64,000 bases of DNA from Halopseudomonas pertucinogena. Its GTDB lineage: Bacteria; Pseudomonadota; Gammaproteobacteria; Pseudomonadales; Pseudomonadaceae. This document shows, piece after piece, positions 35,925-45,440 of the stretch. The number at the start of each line of letters is the position of its first letter. The stretch's first letter is position 1. The notes under the pieces are model-generated. The model was not told where the DNA came from. It was given only the letters and a program-made list of their open reading frames with translations, and ran no database searches. The stretch is from contig NZ_BMNN01000002.1 of assembly GCF_014646575.1 (NCBI RefSeq), positions 302,255 to 366,254 on the forward strand, given 5' to 3'. Made by a program: the position numbers and the translations under genes.

Positions 35925-36549
35925 CCTGCTGGCAAAGGCGGGTGATGGCGTCCCAGTCGCCCGTCTCCACCAGTGTCGCCGGCAGCATCCAGCTGCCGCC
36001 CACGGCGACCACATTGGGCTGCGCCAGATAGGCGGGCATCAGCTCGGGGGTGATCCCGCCGGTCGGGCAGAACTGCACATCATGAAAGGGCCCGGCCAGC
36101 GCCCTGAGCAGCGGTACCCCTCCGCATACCTCCGCCGGGAACAGCTTGAAACATCGATAGCCCAGCCGGTATCCGCGCATGATCTCCGACGCGGTGGCCA
36201 CGCCGGGCAGCAAGGGCACCGGGCTGTCGAGCCCGAGGGTCAGCAGCTCATCGGTACTGCCGGGGCTGACGATGAACCGGGCGCCTGCATCCAGCACCGA
36301 CTGGAACTGGCGACCGTCGAGCACCGTTCCGGCGCCCACGCACAACTCCGGCCGCTGGTCCGCCAGCAGGCGGATCGCGCCGAGACCCAGCGGGGTGCGC
36401 AATGTCACCTCCAGATTGGTGATGCCGCCGGCGGCCAGGGCGTCGGCCAGCGGCAGGATGTCGTCCTGCCGCCGGATGCTCAGCACCGGCAGGATCGGCT
36501 GCTGCTCGAAGATGTCTTTCAATATCCGGCTGTTGTCTGCCAGTCTCAT
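35884..36549 (-). CDS. eda: 2-keto-3-deoxy-6-phosphogluconate aldolase
   Basis: Class I aldolase of 221 residues that cleaves KDPG to pyruvate and glyceraldehyde 3-phosphate in the Entner-Doudoroff pathway. The Schiff-base Lys135 is in RCFKLFPAE and the catalytic Glu47 in NLEVTLRT; VGAGTVLD and PTGGI phosphate-binding motifs are present. The ATG shares one base with the pgl stop (TGATG), indicating translational coupling in edd-pgl-eda. Its 3' end overlaps the Usp gene. Confidence 0.95.
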   Translation of the reverse strand: MRLADNSRILKDIFEQQPILPVLSIRRQDDILPLADALAAGGITNLEVTLRTPLGLGAIRLLADQRPELCVGAGTVLDGRQFQSVLDAGARFIVSPGSTDELLTLGLDSPVPLLPGVATASEIMRGYRLGYRCFKLFPAEVCGGVPLLRALAGPFHDVQFCPTGGITPELMPAYLAQPNVVAVGGSWMLPATLVETGDWDAITRLCQQVRLDGKDRRNRLA

Positions 36550-37271
36550 CAGCTGTCCTGCGCCCCCTCGGGGCTGTAGAAGATATCCATCGGTGCGCTG
36601 AGAAAGGCCTCTATCGGCATGCTCATCGGGTCAGCCTCCTCCAGGGCTCGGTTCAGGGTCCGGCGCTTGTCCTCTCCGGTGATCACCAGCAGCTTGTGCC
36701 GCGCGGTCAGGATCATCCTTGCCGTCATGCTCAGCCGCGCCAGCCGCTCGCCCTCGGCGGGAACCGGTACACACAGAGGCTCACACTCGGCAGAGAGATA
36801 GTGCGCCAGCCCCGGCATATGCGGAAACAGCGATGCCGTATGCCCATCCGCTCCCATGCCCAGCACCAGCACATCCACCGGCAGCAGCGTCTCGAAGACG
36901 CGGTGAGCGGTGTCGGCATCCACCTCCAGCCCCTCGCCCCGGTACAGCGGGACCCAGCTGGCCCGCTGCAGCGCACCCGGCATGCAGCGCAGAATGAGCG
37001 CGGCGTTGCTCTGCTCATGCTCTACCGGCACCCAGCGTTCATCCACCAGGGTTACGGTCACCCTGGTCCAGTCCAGCGAGGCCTTTTCCAGCTCCCGCAG
37101 AAACAGCTCGGGGCCGCGGCCACCGGACAGCGCCAGGCTGGCCCGGCCACGTTCATCAATGGCCTGCTTCAGGGCCGCCTCGATATGGCCCGCCACCGCA
37201 ACAGCCTGGGCCTGCGGGCTGGCGTCCGCACGCCAGTTCAGGTCCCGCGCCCGGATGTGTGATTCACTCAT
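36549..37271 (-). CDS. pgl: 6-phosphogluconolactonase
   Basis: Protein of 240 residues of the NagB/DevB fold. Motifs [23 protein letters not shown] and [15 protein letters not shown] mark the 6-phosphogluconolactonase (SOL/DevB) family. It hydrolyses 6-phosphogluconolactone to 6-phosphogluconate. The start overlaps the edd stop as ATGA, and the stop overlaps eda. The glucose-6-phosphate dehydrogenase gene zwf, often beside pgl in Pseudomonas, is not in this operon. Confidence 0.95.
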   Translation of the reverse strand: MSESHIRARDLNWRADASPQAQAVAVAGHIEAALKQAIDERGRASLALSGGRGPELFLRELEKASLDWTRVTVTLVDERWVPVEHEQSNAALILRCMPGALQRASWVPLYRGEGLEVDADTAHRVFETLLPVDVLVLGMGADGHTASLFPHMPGLAHYLSAECEPLCVPVPAEGERLARLSMTARMILTARHKLLVITGEDKRRTLNRALEEADPMSMPIEAFLSAPMDIFYSPEGAQDS

Positions 37272-39100
37272 ATCCTGCCTCCATCGCTGTATCGCAGACT
37301 CTCAGTAAAGCAGCTGGCCCCCTGCTCCGCCGGGCTGACCTGCCCGCGGGCAAAGCCGAACAGCTCGCGCCCCCAGCCGCGTCGCACCGGCTGTGCATGT
37401 TTCGCTGCCGAGCGCGCGGCCCACTGCGTGGCATCCATCTGCACGTCCAGACTGCCCCGGCGGGCATCAAGCCGCAGCCGGTCACCGTCCTGCAGGCGGG
37501 CCAGCGGACCGCCATGGTCGGCTTCCGGGGACAGGTGTATCACCGCCGGCACCTTGCCCGACGCGCCGGACATGCGCCCGTCGGTTACCAGCGCAACCCG
37601 CAGACCGCGGTCCTGGAGGATACCCAGATAGGGGGTCAGCTTGTGCAGTTCCGGCATGCCGTTGGCCGCTGGCCCCTGAAACCGCACCACGACGATCACG
37701 TCCTGCTGGAACTCGTTATTCTCGAAGGCACGGACAAAGACCGATTGTTCGTCGAATATCCGGCAGGGTGCTTCGACCTGCCAATGCGCCTCGTCGACCG
37801 CCGATACCTTGATCACGCCCCGCCCCAGGTTGCCCTCCACTACCTTCAGCCCGCCGTCTTCGCGGAACGGCTCCCGGCAACCGCGCAGTATGGATGCATC
37901 CAGGCTGGCGTTTGGCCCTTCGCGGTAATGCAGCCGGCCGTCCTGAAGCATCGGCTCACGGGTGTAGTGTTGCAGCCCCGGTCCGGCGATGGTGGCGACG
38001 TCCGGGTGCAGCAGTCCGGCATCCAGCAGCTGGCGGAACAGGAACGCCGTACCGCCGGCAGCCTGGAAGTGGTTCACATCCGCCTGCCCGTTGGGATAGA
38101 TCCGCGCCAGGGTCGGCACCACGTCGGACAGCCGAGCCATGTCGTCCCAGTCCAGCTGCAGACCGGCGCATTGCCCGATGGCCACCAGATGCAGGGTCAG
38201 ATTGGTCGAACCGCCCGTGGCCAGCAGCATGACCAGCGCATTCACCAGCGCCCGCTCGTCCAGTATCGATGCCATGCTGCCCTGGTCCGCGCGCGCCAGG
38301 GCCGCCACCCGCTCCGCTGCGGCCACAGTCAGCGCTTCGCGCAGCGGTGTGCCGGGGTTGATGAACGAAGCACCCGGCAGTTGCAGGCCCATGGCTTCCA
38401 GCAACATCTGGTTGGTGTTGGCGGTGCCGTAGAAGGTGCAGGTGCCCGGCGCATGGTAGGCGCGGCTCTCGGCATCCAGCAGGTCTTCCCGGGTGGCCAG
38501 ACCCTCCGCATAGCGCTGGCGGATCCGTGCCTTCTCTTCGTTCGGCAGGCCCGATGGCATCGGGCCTGCCGGCACAAAGACCACCGGCAGATGGCCGAAC
38601 CGCAGCGCGCCCATCAGCAGTCCGGGGACGATCTTGTCGCAGATGCCCAGGCACAACGCACCATCGAACATGTTGTGGGACAGCGCGATTGCGGTGCCCA
38701 TGGCGATCACATCGCGGCTGATGAGCGACAGCTCCATGCTCGGCTCACCCTGGGTGATGCCGTCGCACATGGCCGGCACCCCGCCGGCCACCTGGCCTGT
38801 CGCGCCCGTCGCGCGCAGCGCCTGGCGGATCTGTTCGGGATAGGTCTCGTAGGGCTGGTGGGCGGAGAGCATGTCGTTATAGGCGGTAACGATGCCGATA
38901 TTGACCTCATCGGGCAGGCGCAGCCGCTGCTTGTCCCCGGCCGGACAGCCCGCCATGCCATGGGCGAAGTTGCTGCAGGACAGGTCCCGCCGCCCGCGGG
39001 GGCGCGCTGCCGCCTCGGCCATCTGCTGAAGATAGGCTGCGCGCGACTGCCGGCTGCGCAGGCGCAGCCGCTCGGTGACCTCAACAACCCTGGGATGCAT
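37268..39100 (-). CDS. edd: 6-phosphogluconate dehydratase
   Basis: Protein of 610 residues of the IlvD/Edd family. It carries the iron-sulphur cysteines seen in [26 protein letters not shown] and [11 protein letters not shown], and the C-terminal [16 protein letters not shown]. It converts 6-phosphogluconate to KDPG. I chose ATG 39100 (AGGAG with 9-base spacing); the frame is open to 39133 without a site. It is the first gene of edd-pgl-eda and is divergent from pykA, so hexose breakdown and its last step share one control region. Confidence 0.96.
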   Translation of the reverse strand: MHPRVVEVTERLRLRSRQSRAAYLQQMAEAAARPRGRRDLSCSNFAHGMAGCPAGDKQRLRLPDEVNIGIVTAYNDMLSAHQPYETYPEQIRQALRATGATGQVAGGVPAMCDGITQGEPSMELSLISRDVIAMGTAIALSHNMFDGALCLGICDKIVPGLLMGALRFGHLPVVFVPAGPMPSGLPNEEKARIRQRYAEGLATREDLLDAESRAYHAPGTCTFYGTANTNQMLLEAMGLQLPGASFINPGTPLREALTVAAAERVAALARADQGSMASILDERALVNALVMLLATGGSTNLTLHLVAIGQCAGLQLDWDDMARLSDVVPTLARIYPNGQADVNHFQAAGGTAFLFRQLLDAGLLHPDVATIAGPGLQHYTREPMLQDGRLHYREGPNASLDASILRGCREPFREDGGLKVVEGNLGRGVIKVSAVDEAHWQVEAPCRIFDEQSVFVRAFENNEFQQDVIVVVRFQGPAANGMPELHKLTPYLGILQDRGLRVALVTDGRMSGASGKVPAVIHLSPEADHGGPLARLQDGDRLRLDARRGSLDVQMDATQWAARSAAKHAQPVRRGWGRELFGFARGQVSPAEQGASCFTESLRYSDGGRI

Positions 39101-39120
39101 GCACGGTTTCTCCTGTCTGC

Positions 39121-39149
39121 TTCTGGCTGTCATAAGGAACGGGTATCAT
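39121..39149 (+). promoter_or_regulatory. Candidate pykA promoter in the edd/pykA divergent region
   Basis: TTCTGG (39121-39126) and TATCAT (39144-39149) lie 17 bp apart and 45 bp before pykA. On the other strand TTGAGT and TACAAT, 15 bp apart, could serve edd. The two promoters would overlap face to face. A half-site TTGTAA near 39154 resembles part of a HexR operator, but the second half is missing. Confidence 0.35.
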
Positions 39150-39193
39150 CTATTGTAAGCCAACGAAATATCACTCAAGGGGAAAAACCCGCA

Positions 39194-40645
39194 ATGACCC
39201 TGCGTCGTACCAAGATTGTCGCCACCCTCGGACCGGCCAGCAGCACACCGGAACGCATTGAAGCCCTCATCAAGGCCGGCATGAACGTCGCCCGCCTCAA
39301 CTTCTCCCACGGCAGCCATGACGAACACCGTGAACGGGCGCGACTGGTACGCGAGATAGCAGAAAGGCTGGGGGTGCACGTTGCCCTGCTAGGCGATCTG
39401 CAGGGCCCGAAGATCCGCATTGCGCGCTTCACCGACGGCAGGATACATCTGAATGTCGGCGACCGCTTCCGGCTCTCCACCACCCATCCGCTGGATGAGG
39501 GCAATCAGCAGGTGGTCGGCATCGACTACCCCGCGCTGGTGACCGACTGCCACCCCGGCGACGAGCTGCTGCTGGATGACGGACGTATCGTGCTGCAGAT
39601 CGACAGCATCGCCGATGGTGAGGCTGTCTGCACCGTTACCGCCGGCGGCGACCTGTCCAACCATAAGGGCATCAACCGCCGCGGCGGTGGGCTCTCCGCT
39701 GCTGCCCTGACCGACAAGGATCGCGCCGACATCGTGCTGGCCGCCGAACTGGAGATGGAATATGTCGCCGTGTCCTTTCCGCGGGACGCGCGGGATATGG
39801 ACCAGGCCCGTACGCTGCTGGTCGACGCCGGTTCCCAGGCCTGGCTGGTAGCCAAGATCGAGCGGGCCGAGGCGGTCGCTGACGAGGCCGCACTGGACAG
39901 CCTGATCGACGCCAGCGATGCGGTGATGGTGGCCCGGGGCGACCTGGGTGTCGAGATCGGTGACGCCGAGCTGGTGGGCATCCAGAAAACCATCATCGAT
40001 CGCGCCCGGCGCAAGAACAAGGCAGTGATCACCGCCACCCAGATGATGGAGTCGATGATCAACAGTCCGCTGCCCACCCGTGCTGAGGTCTCCGACGTGG
40101 CCAACGCTGCGCTGGACTATACCGACGCGGTGATGCTTTCAGGCGAGTCCGCAGCAGGCGACTTCCCGGTGGAAGCCGTGGCGGCAATGCATCGTGTCTG
40201 TCTGGGCGCGGAGAAACACCCGACCAGCCAGCAGTCCGGCCACCGTCTGCACATTCCCTTCAGCCGCTGCGACGAGACCATTGCCCTGGCCGCCATGTAC
40301 GCCGCCAACCACTTCCCCGGCGTCACCGCAGTGGTGAGCCTGACCGAAAGCGGCTACACCCCGCTGATCATGTCGCGCATCCGCTCGCACCTGCCGATCT
40401 TCGCCCTGTCACCCAACCGCCAGACCCTGGGTCGGGTGGCGCTGATGCGCGGTGTGCACAGTATCGCCTTCAACCCGGCGGATCTGCCGTCCAGCGACGT
40501 CAACCAACGGGCCATCGACACCCTGCTGGATGGCGGACATGTGAAACCGGGGGACTGGGTGATCATCACCAAGGGTGATGTGTACAACTCGCGGGGCGGC
40601 ACCAACTCGATGAAGTTGCTGCAGGTGGGAGAGCAGCTCGTCTGA
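39194..40645 (+). CDS. pykA: Pyruvate kinase
   Basis: Protein of 483 residues. Motifs include RRTKIVATLGPAS at the N terminus, NFSHGSHDEH, the active-site signature VAKIERAEAVADE and MVARGDLGVEIG, and the C-terminal regulatory domain with TESGYTPLIMSRIR. It makes pyruvate and ATP from phosphoenolpyruvate. The length fits the PykA type of proteobacteria, activated by sugar phosphates or AMP. AAGGGG lies about 9 bases before ATG 39194; a frame running back to 37259 is only antisense to edd. Confidence 0.95.
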   Translation: MTLRRTKIVATLGPASSTPERIEALIKAGMNVARLNFSHGSHDEHRERARLVREIAERLGVHVALLGDLQGPKIRIARFTDGRIHLNVGDRFRLSTTHPLDEGNQQVVGIDYPALVTDCHPGDELLLDDGRIVLQIDSIADGEAVCTVTAGGDLSNHKGINRRGGGLSAAALTDKDRADIVLAAELEMEYVAVSFPRDARDMDQARTLLVDAGSQAWLVAKIERAEAVADEAALDSLIDASDAVMVARGDLGVEIGDAELVGIQKTIIDRARRKNKAVITATQMMESMINSPLPTRAEVSDVANAALDYTDAVMLSGESAAGDFPVEAVAAMHRVCLGAEKHPTSQQSGHRLHIPFSRCDETIALAAMYAANHFPGVTAVVSLTESGYTPLIMSRIRSHLPIFALSPNRQTLGRVALMRGVHSIAFNPADLPSSDVNQRAIDTLLDGGHVKPGDWVIITKGDVYNSRGGTNSMKLLQVGEQLV

Positions 40646-40656
40646 GACGAGCTGCT
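40632..40656. terminator. 11-bp hairpin with the pykA stop codon as its loop
   Basis: AGCAGCTCGTC (40632-40642) pairs with GACGAGCTGCT (40646-40656), and the three loop bases are the pykA stop codon TGA. No T-run follows. It lies in the 22-bp gap between convergent pykA and fumarase genes, so it probably protects or ends transcripts arriving from both sides. Confidence 0.55.
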
Positions 40657-40667
40657 GTACGGCTTCC

Positions 40668-42188
40668 TTACACTTCTACTGCCAGGCTCTCGGCAATCTT
40701 CTTCTGCCAGATCTGCGGGCCGGTGATGTGTACCGACTCGCCGCTGCTGTCGACCGCGACGGTGACCGGCATGTCCACCACCTCAAACTCGTAGATCGCT
40801 TCCATGCCCAGCTCGGGGAAGGCCAGCACCTGGGCCTTCTTGACCGCCTGGGACACCAGGTAGGCGGCGCCACCCACGGCCATCAGATACACCGCCTTGT
40901 TGTCGCGGATCGCCTCGATGGCCATCGGGCCGCGCTCGGACTTGCCGATCATGCCCAGCAGGCCGGTCTGCTCGAGGATCTGACGGGTGAACTTGTCCAT
41001 CCGCGTGGCAGTGGTCGGGCCAGCCGGGCCAACGGCTTCGTCGCGCACCGGATCAACCGGGCCAACGTAGTAGATGAAGCGGCCCTTCAGATCCACCGGC
41101 AGCTCCTCCCCCTTGTTCAGCATGTCCACCATGCGCTTGTGCGCCGCGTCACGGCCGGTGAGCATCTTGCCCGACAGCAGCACGGTTTCACCGGTCTTCC
41201 AGTCCAGCACGTCTTCCGGCTTGAGTGTGTCCAGATTGACCCGGCGCACGGCACTGCCGACTTCCCAGGTAATGTCCGGGTACTCATCCATGGAAGGCGG
41301 AGCCAGTTCGGCCGGGCCGCTGCCATCCAGCACGAAGTGCGCATGGCGGGTGGCTGCGCAGTTGGGGATCATGCACACCGGCAGGCTGGCTGCGTGGGTC
41401 GGATAATCCTTGATCTTGATGTCGAGCACGGTGGTCAGGCCACCGAGGCCCTGGGCACCGATGCCGAGCGCGTTCACCTTGTCCATGATCTCCAGACGCA
41501 GCTCCTCGACCCGGTTCTGCGGACCACGCTGGCGCAGTTCGTGGATATCGATCGGGTCCATCAGCGATTCCTTGGCCAGTACTGCCGCCTTCTCGGCGGT
41601 GCCACCGATGCCGATACCGAGCATGCCCGGCGGGCACCAGCCGGCACCCATGGTCGGTACGGTGTTTACCACCCAGTCGACGATGGAATCGGAAGGGTTG
41701 AGCATGACCATCTTGGCCTTGTTCTCGGAGCCGCCGCCCTTGGCCGCCACCTGGAACTCGATGGTGTCGCCGGGAACCATCTGGTAGTGGATGACCGCAG
41801 GCGTATTGTCCCTGGTGTTGGTGCGCTTGCCGGCCGGATCAGCGAGGATGGACGCACGCAGCACGTTGTCAGGCAGCTGATAGGCCCGGCGCACCCCTTC
41901 GTTGATCATGTCGTCGAGCCCCATGGTGGCGCCATCCCAGCGCACATCCATGCCCACCTTGACGAACACCGTGACGATTCCGGTGTCCTGACAGATGGGG
42001 CGGTGACCGGTCGCGCACATGCGCGAGTTGATCAGGATCTGGGCCATGGCGTCGCGGGCCGCCGGCGACTCCTCGCGCAGGTAGGCCTGGTGCACTGCCT
42101 GGATGAAATCGATCGGATGATAGTAGGAGATATACTGCAACGCATCGGCGACGCTCTGGATCAGATCATCTTGCTTGATAACGGCCAT
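40668..42188 (-). CDS. Class I (iron-sulphur) fumarate hydratase
   Basis: Protein of 506 residues with fused Fe-S hydro-lyase alpha and beta parts. Cluster cysteines are visible in RPICQDTGI, MIPNCAATRHAHF and, as typical, in the TMGAGWCPPGM segment. It interconverts fumarate and malate in the TCA cycle and is oxygen-sensitive compared with class II FumC. I chose ATG 42188 (GAGGAG about 11 bases upstream). Position after pykA and before a membrane GGDEF gene matches the P. aeruginosa PA4333 context. Confidence 0.93.
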   Translation of the reverse strand: MAVIKQDDLIQSVADALQYISYYHPIDFIQAVHQAYLREESPAARDAMAQILINSRMCATGHRPICQDTGIVTVFVKVGMDVRWDGATMGLDDMINEGVRRAYQLPDNVLRASILADPAGKRTNTRDNTPAVIHYQMVPGDTIEFQVAAKGGGSENKAKMVMLNPSDSIVDWVVNTVPTMGAGWCPPGMLGIGIGGTAEKAAVLAKESLMDPIDIHELRQRGPQNRVEELRLEIMDKVNALGIGAQGLGGLTTVLDIKIKDYPTHAASLPVCMIPNCAATRHAHFVLDGSGPAELAPPSMDEYPDITWEVGSAVRRVNLDTLKPEDVLDWKTGETVLLSGKMLTGRDAAHKRMVDMLNKGEELPVDLKGRFIYYVGPVDPVRDEAVGPAGPTTATRMDKFTRQILEQTGLLGMIGKSERGPMAIEAIRDNKAVYLMAVGGAAYLVSQAVKKAQVLAFPELGMEAIYEFEVVDMPVTVAVDSSGESVHITGPQIWQKKIAESLAVEV

Positions 42189-42447
42189 TCTCGGACAGGC
42201 TCCTCTTTTGACTGACTGGCCGCAGAGTTGCCGGGCAACAGGCGAGACGGCCAGATTCACGGAATGCTCAGGTCAGACGCGGACTCGCCGCAGCTGAAGG
42301 CAGGGGGCGAAGTATACCCGAGCCGAGGTTGGCCGGTCAGCCGTTGGGTCGATAGGCTGCGACTATATGATGAACCTTCAGTGTGAAACCGAGTCGGATT
42401 GGCGTAAAATGACATCACATGGCCACCATAAAAAGGATGATAATGTC

Positions 42448-43575
42448 GTGACCGAACCGGATCCCGCCCAGCAGGCTCGTTATCAGGCGCTGCGGTTGCA
42501 ACGCTTCTATCTGGCCCAGGCCACCTACCTCATCTCCTATGTGGTAATCGCGGCGGCCTGGGCCAGTGGCAATTACCTGGGCACCCATGCCATGGCACTC
42601 AGTCACTTCGTGCTGGGTGCAGTTACCCAACTGGTCTTTTTCTTCCTTTTCAAGACCGGGCTCAACCTGCGCGCGCGGGACCCGAGTCTGACCAGCTCCC
42701 AGACCATCGTCGCGCTGCTGCTGCTGACCTATCTGCTGGCCTACATCGGCGAGATCCGCGGCAGCATCCTGGTGGCCTACTGCCTGATCCTGATGTTCGG
42801 TGCGTTCCAGATGTCACGCCGCGCCTACCTGCTCCATGCGATGCTGGCGCTGGGCTGTTATGCCGCTCTTGTAGTCATCAACCAGCAGGTACACATCTAT
42901 CCCCAGACATTGACCTCTGCCTCGCTGGAGCTCTTCGTACTGGCCTGCTTCCTGCTGTGGGTGAGCATGGTCGGCAGCTATATCCGCGAGCTGCGCGATC
43001 GCCTGCTGCAGCGCCATGCCACCCTGCAGCAGCACCAGCAGACCCTGCGCAGCATGATGGACCAGCTGCAGAACCTGGCTTCCACCGATGCCCTGACCGA
43101 CCTGCCCAACCGTCGCCATTTCATCGAGGAGGCGCAGCGTCGCATCACCCTGCTGGGTCAGGGGCAGACGATGGGCCTGGCGCTCATTGATCTGGACCAC
43201 TTCAAGCGCATCAACGATCTGTATGGCCACTCAGCCGGGGACAAGGTACTGCAGGATTTTGCCCATATCGCCCGCAACAACCTGCGCGGCAACGACATGG
43301 TGGCCCGCTTCGGCGGTGAGGAATTCGTGCTGCTGCTGGACAGGTGCGACCTGGCCACCCTGCACCACTGCGTCGAGCGCATACGTCAGGGGCTGGCCAG
43401 CCATTCATTCGACGCACTGCCCGATACGGTGAAGTGCACCCTGTCAGCAGGCATCTGCCTGATCCATCCGGAGGACAGTCTGGAATGGCGCATCAGCCAG
43501 GCGGACGAGGCGCTCTACCGAGCCAAGCGCGAAGGCCGCAACTGCACCCGTGCCCACGAAGCAGCCTACGCCTGA
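42448..43575 (+). CDS. Membrane-bound diguanylate cyclase (GGDEF)
   Basis: Protein of 375 residues: six N-terminal membrane helices (about 15-190), a short coiled linker (LLQRHATLQQHQQTLRSMM), then a GGDEF domain with the active motif RFGGEEF at about residue 289 and an inhibitory I-site RGND five residues before it. It should make c-di-GMP and be feedback-inhibited. The start is uncertain: GTG 42448 has AAGGA upstream, and ATGs at 42409 and 42367 are in frame. It occupies the locus of sadC (PA4332) but is shorter, so orthology is only suggested. Confidence 0.85.
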   Translation: MTEPDPAQQARYQALRLQRFYLAQATYLISYVVIAAAWASGNYLGTHAMALSHFVLGAVTQLVFFFLFKTGLNLRARDPSLTSSQTIVALLLLTYLLAYIGEIRGSILVAYCLILMFGAFQMSRRAYLLHAMLALGCYAALVVINQQVHIYPQTLTSASLELFVLACFLLWVSMVGSYIRELRDRLLQRHATLQQHQQTLRSMMDQLQNLASTDALTDLPNRRHFIEEAQRRITLLGQGQTMGLALIDLDHFKRINDLYGHSAGDKVLQDFAHIARNNLRGNDMVARFGGEEFVLLLDRCDLATLHHCVERIRQGLASHSFDALPDTVKCTLSAGICLIHPEDSLEWRISQADEALYRAKREGRNCTRAHEAAYA

Positions 43576-43584
43576 GTCACCCGG

Positions 43585-44739
43585 TCAATGGATACCCATC
43601 CAGAACATTGCACGGCGGCTGATGGCGCCCCATAGCCGCACCTTGAACTTGTGGCGCAGAGGCAGGCCCAGCCAGTCCCCGAGGGTCCACTCCCGGGATT
43701 CGGCAAAATCGGTCCGGAAGCTTTCCTCCACCGCGCGGGTCATGCCACTGTCGATGATGTTGAGGTTGGCCTCGAGGTTCCAGTGCAGCGTCCAGCGGTC
43801 GAAATTGGCCGAGCCCAGACTGACCCAATCATCCACCAGTACCGTCTTCAGATGCAGGAAGCGCGGCTGGTACTCGTGGATGCGCACTCCCGCCGCCAGC
43901 AGCCGACGATAGAAACGCTGGCCGGCATAACGCACCGCAGGATGATCGGTGATCTCGCCGCACAGCAGCAGGCGCACATCCACTCCGCGCCTGGCCGCGC
44001 GCATCAATGACCGACGCAGCCGCCAGCCGGGGACGAAGTACGGCGTCGCCAGCCACACCTTGTGCTGCGCACCGGCAATACTTGCCAGCAGCGCATGCGC
44101 CAGTTCCCGGTGGGCACGGCCATCGGTGAGTGACACCCGGGCCCATCCCTCACCGCCCGGCGGGCGCGGCGGCACCTTCACCCGCTGACGAAGCGGTGGT
44201 GGCCGACCCCGGCGGCTGTGGGCTGCCTGCCATTGCTGTTCGAATACCACCACCCAGTCGTCTACCACCGGCCCCTGCACTTCCAGCATCTGCTCGTGCC
44301 ACAGACAGTGGCCGGAATCATCGGATATGCAGAAATCATCGGTAAAGCCGGCGCCGCCGATGTAGGCGCGCTCCCCGTCGACGATGATCAGCTTGCGGTG
44401 GTCCCGATGCAGGTTGGCGCGACCGCCCCAGAGGTTCAGCGGATTGTAGAGATGCAGTTCGACACCACCGTCTCGCAGTTGCTGGCGATCCGCATCGCTC
44501 AGATTGCGGCTGCCTGCGCCATCGAACAGGCAGCGCACCCGCACTCCACGTTGCACGGCATGCAGCAGTATGCGCATCACCCGCTCCAGACTGTTGCCCG
44601 ACTCGACCAGATACAGCTCGATATCGATGCTGATCCGGGCCTGCTGCATATCCTCGAGCAGCCGGGGGAAGAAGCGGTCCCCGTCCATCATCAGTTCAAA
44701 TGTATTGCCTTCGCGCCAGGGGTAATGAGGAGCTGCCAT
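43585..44739 (-). CDS. Phospholipase D-type cardiolipin synthase (ClsB-like)
   Basis: Protein of 384 residues with two HKD motifs: DHRKLIIVDGERAYIGGAGF in the first half and HLKTVLVDDWVSLGSANFD in the second. There is no N-terminal transmembrane pair, unlike ClsA, which points to the ClsB/YbhO subclass that joins phosphatidylglycerol to another phospholipid head group. Both catalytic His-Lys pairs are intact. A GTG at 44763 is an alternative start; neither has a strong ribosome binding site. It is convergent with the GGDEF gene. Confidence 0.85.
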   Translation of the reverse strand: MAAPHYPWREGNTFELMMDGDRFFPRLLEDMQQARISIDIELYLVESGNSLERVMRILLHAVQRGVRVRCLFDGAGSRNLSDADRQQLRDGGVELHLYNPLNLWGGRANLHRDHRKLIIVDGERAYIGGAGFTDDFCISDDSGHCLWHEQMLEVQGPVVDDWVVVFEQQWQAAHSRRGRPPPLRQRVKVPPRPPGGEGWARVSLTDGRAHRELAHALLASIAGAQHKVWLATPYFVPGWRLRRSLMRAARRGVDVRLLLCGEITDHPAVRYAGQRFYRRLLAAGVRIHEYQPRFLHLKTVLVDDWVSLGSANFDRWTLHWNLEANLNIIDSGMTRAVEESFRTDFAESREWTLGDWLGLPLRHKFKVRLWGAISRRAMFWMGIH

Positions 44740-44804
44740 GAAAAGACCCAGGGATATCGACACTCCTGATCATAGCAGGCAAGGCGGTCAGGAAAAGAAC
44801 GTTC

Positions 44805-45440
44805 TCAGGCCCTGGAGCCGGAAGCCAGAACACCCTGCCAGTACGCCGGATCCCTGAGCGCGGTGGCCTGCGCCGCGGCAAAATCGATGACCTCCGGCAT
44901 GAAGGCGAGGAAGTCGGCCTCGAAACGGCCGTATTCGCGCTCCAGTTCATCGACCGCGCCGGGCAGCCGGTTACCGGGCCGCAGGCGGCGAGCCATGTTG
45001 TCCAGCGCCATGTGCAGGTTGTCCAGCTCGGCATAGCTGCACAGCCAGTCCTCTTCGGCCATGCGCACCAGAACCCGGCGGGCGCGCTCCGGCATCAACG
45101 CCTGCTGGGCCAGCACTGCGTTGTACATCCGGCCGGTAAACGCCGTCAGGGACTGATCGGCGAAATGATTCCAGTGCCGTGCCAGCAGGTGGTCGTAGAA
45201 CATGTCGACCATGATACCGGCGTAGCGTCGACGCTCATCGGTGACCCGCGCCTTGCTGCGCGCCACCACCGGATGGCGATCGGTGAACGCGTCGATGCTG
45301 CGGTGCAGCCAGATGCCCTTGCGCACCGCATCCGGCAACTCGATGGCGGCCACGGGCCCCTTGACGAAATCGCCGAGCAGGCCGCCAAGGGCCGGCTGCG
45401 GTTCGTGGGGCCCCAGGCGCAGGTGGGCGAGGAAATTCAT
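44805..45440 (-). CDS. acpH: Acyl carrier protein phosphodiesterase
   Basis: Protein of 211 residues that removes the 4'-phosphopantetheine arm from holo-ACP. The opening MNFLAHLRLG and motifs GGLLGDFVKG, GIWLHRSIDAFTDRHP and MVDMFYDHLLARHW supply the metal-binding His/Asp residues of the HD-like AcpH fold. Its ATG shares one base with the stop of the upstream coiled-coil protein gene (TGATG), so the two are translated together. Confidence 0.92.
   Translation of the reverse strand: MNFLAHLRLGPHEPQPALGGLLGDFVKGPVAAIELPDAVRKGIWLHRSIDAFTDRHPVVARSKARVTDERRRYAGIMVDMFYDHLLARHWNHFADQSLTAFTGRMYNAVLAQQALMPERARRVLVRMAEEDWLCSYAELDNLHMALDNMARRLRPGNRLPGAVDELEREYGRFEADFLAFMPEVIDFAAAQATALRDPAYWQGVLASGSRA

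Noticed and set aside
39150-39165. HexR operator between edd and pykA
   Set aside because: Only a TTGTAA half-site is present; the palindromic second half is missing.
37259-39193. N-terminal extension of pykA to a 1128-residue protein
   Set aside because: The extra part is antisense to edd. Pyruvate kinase begins at 39194 with a ribosome binding site and the family N terminus.
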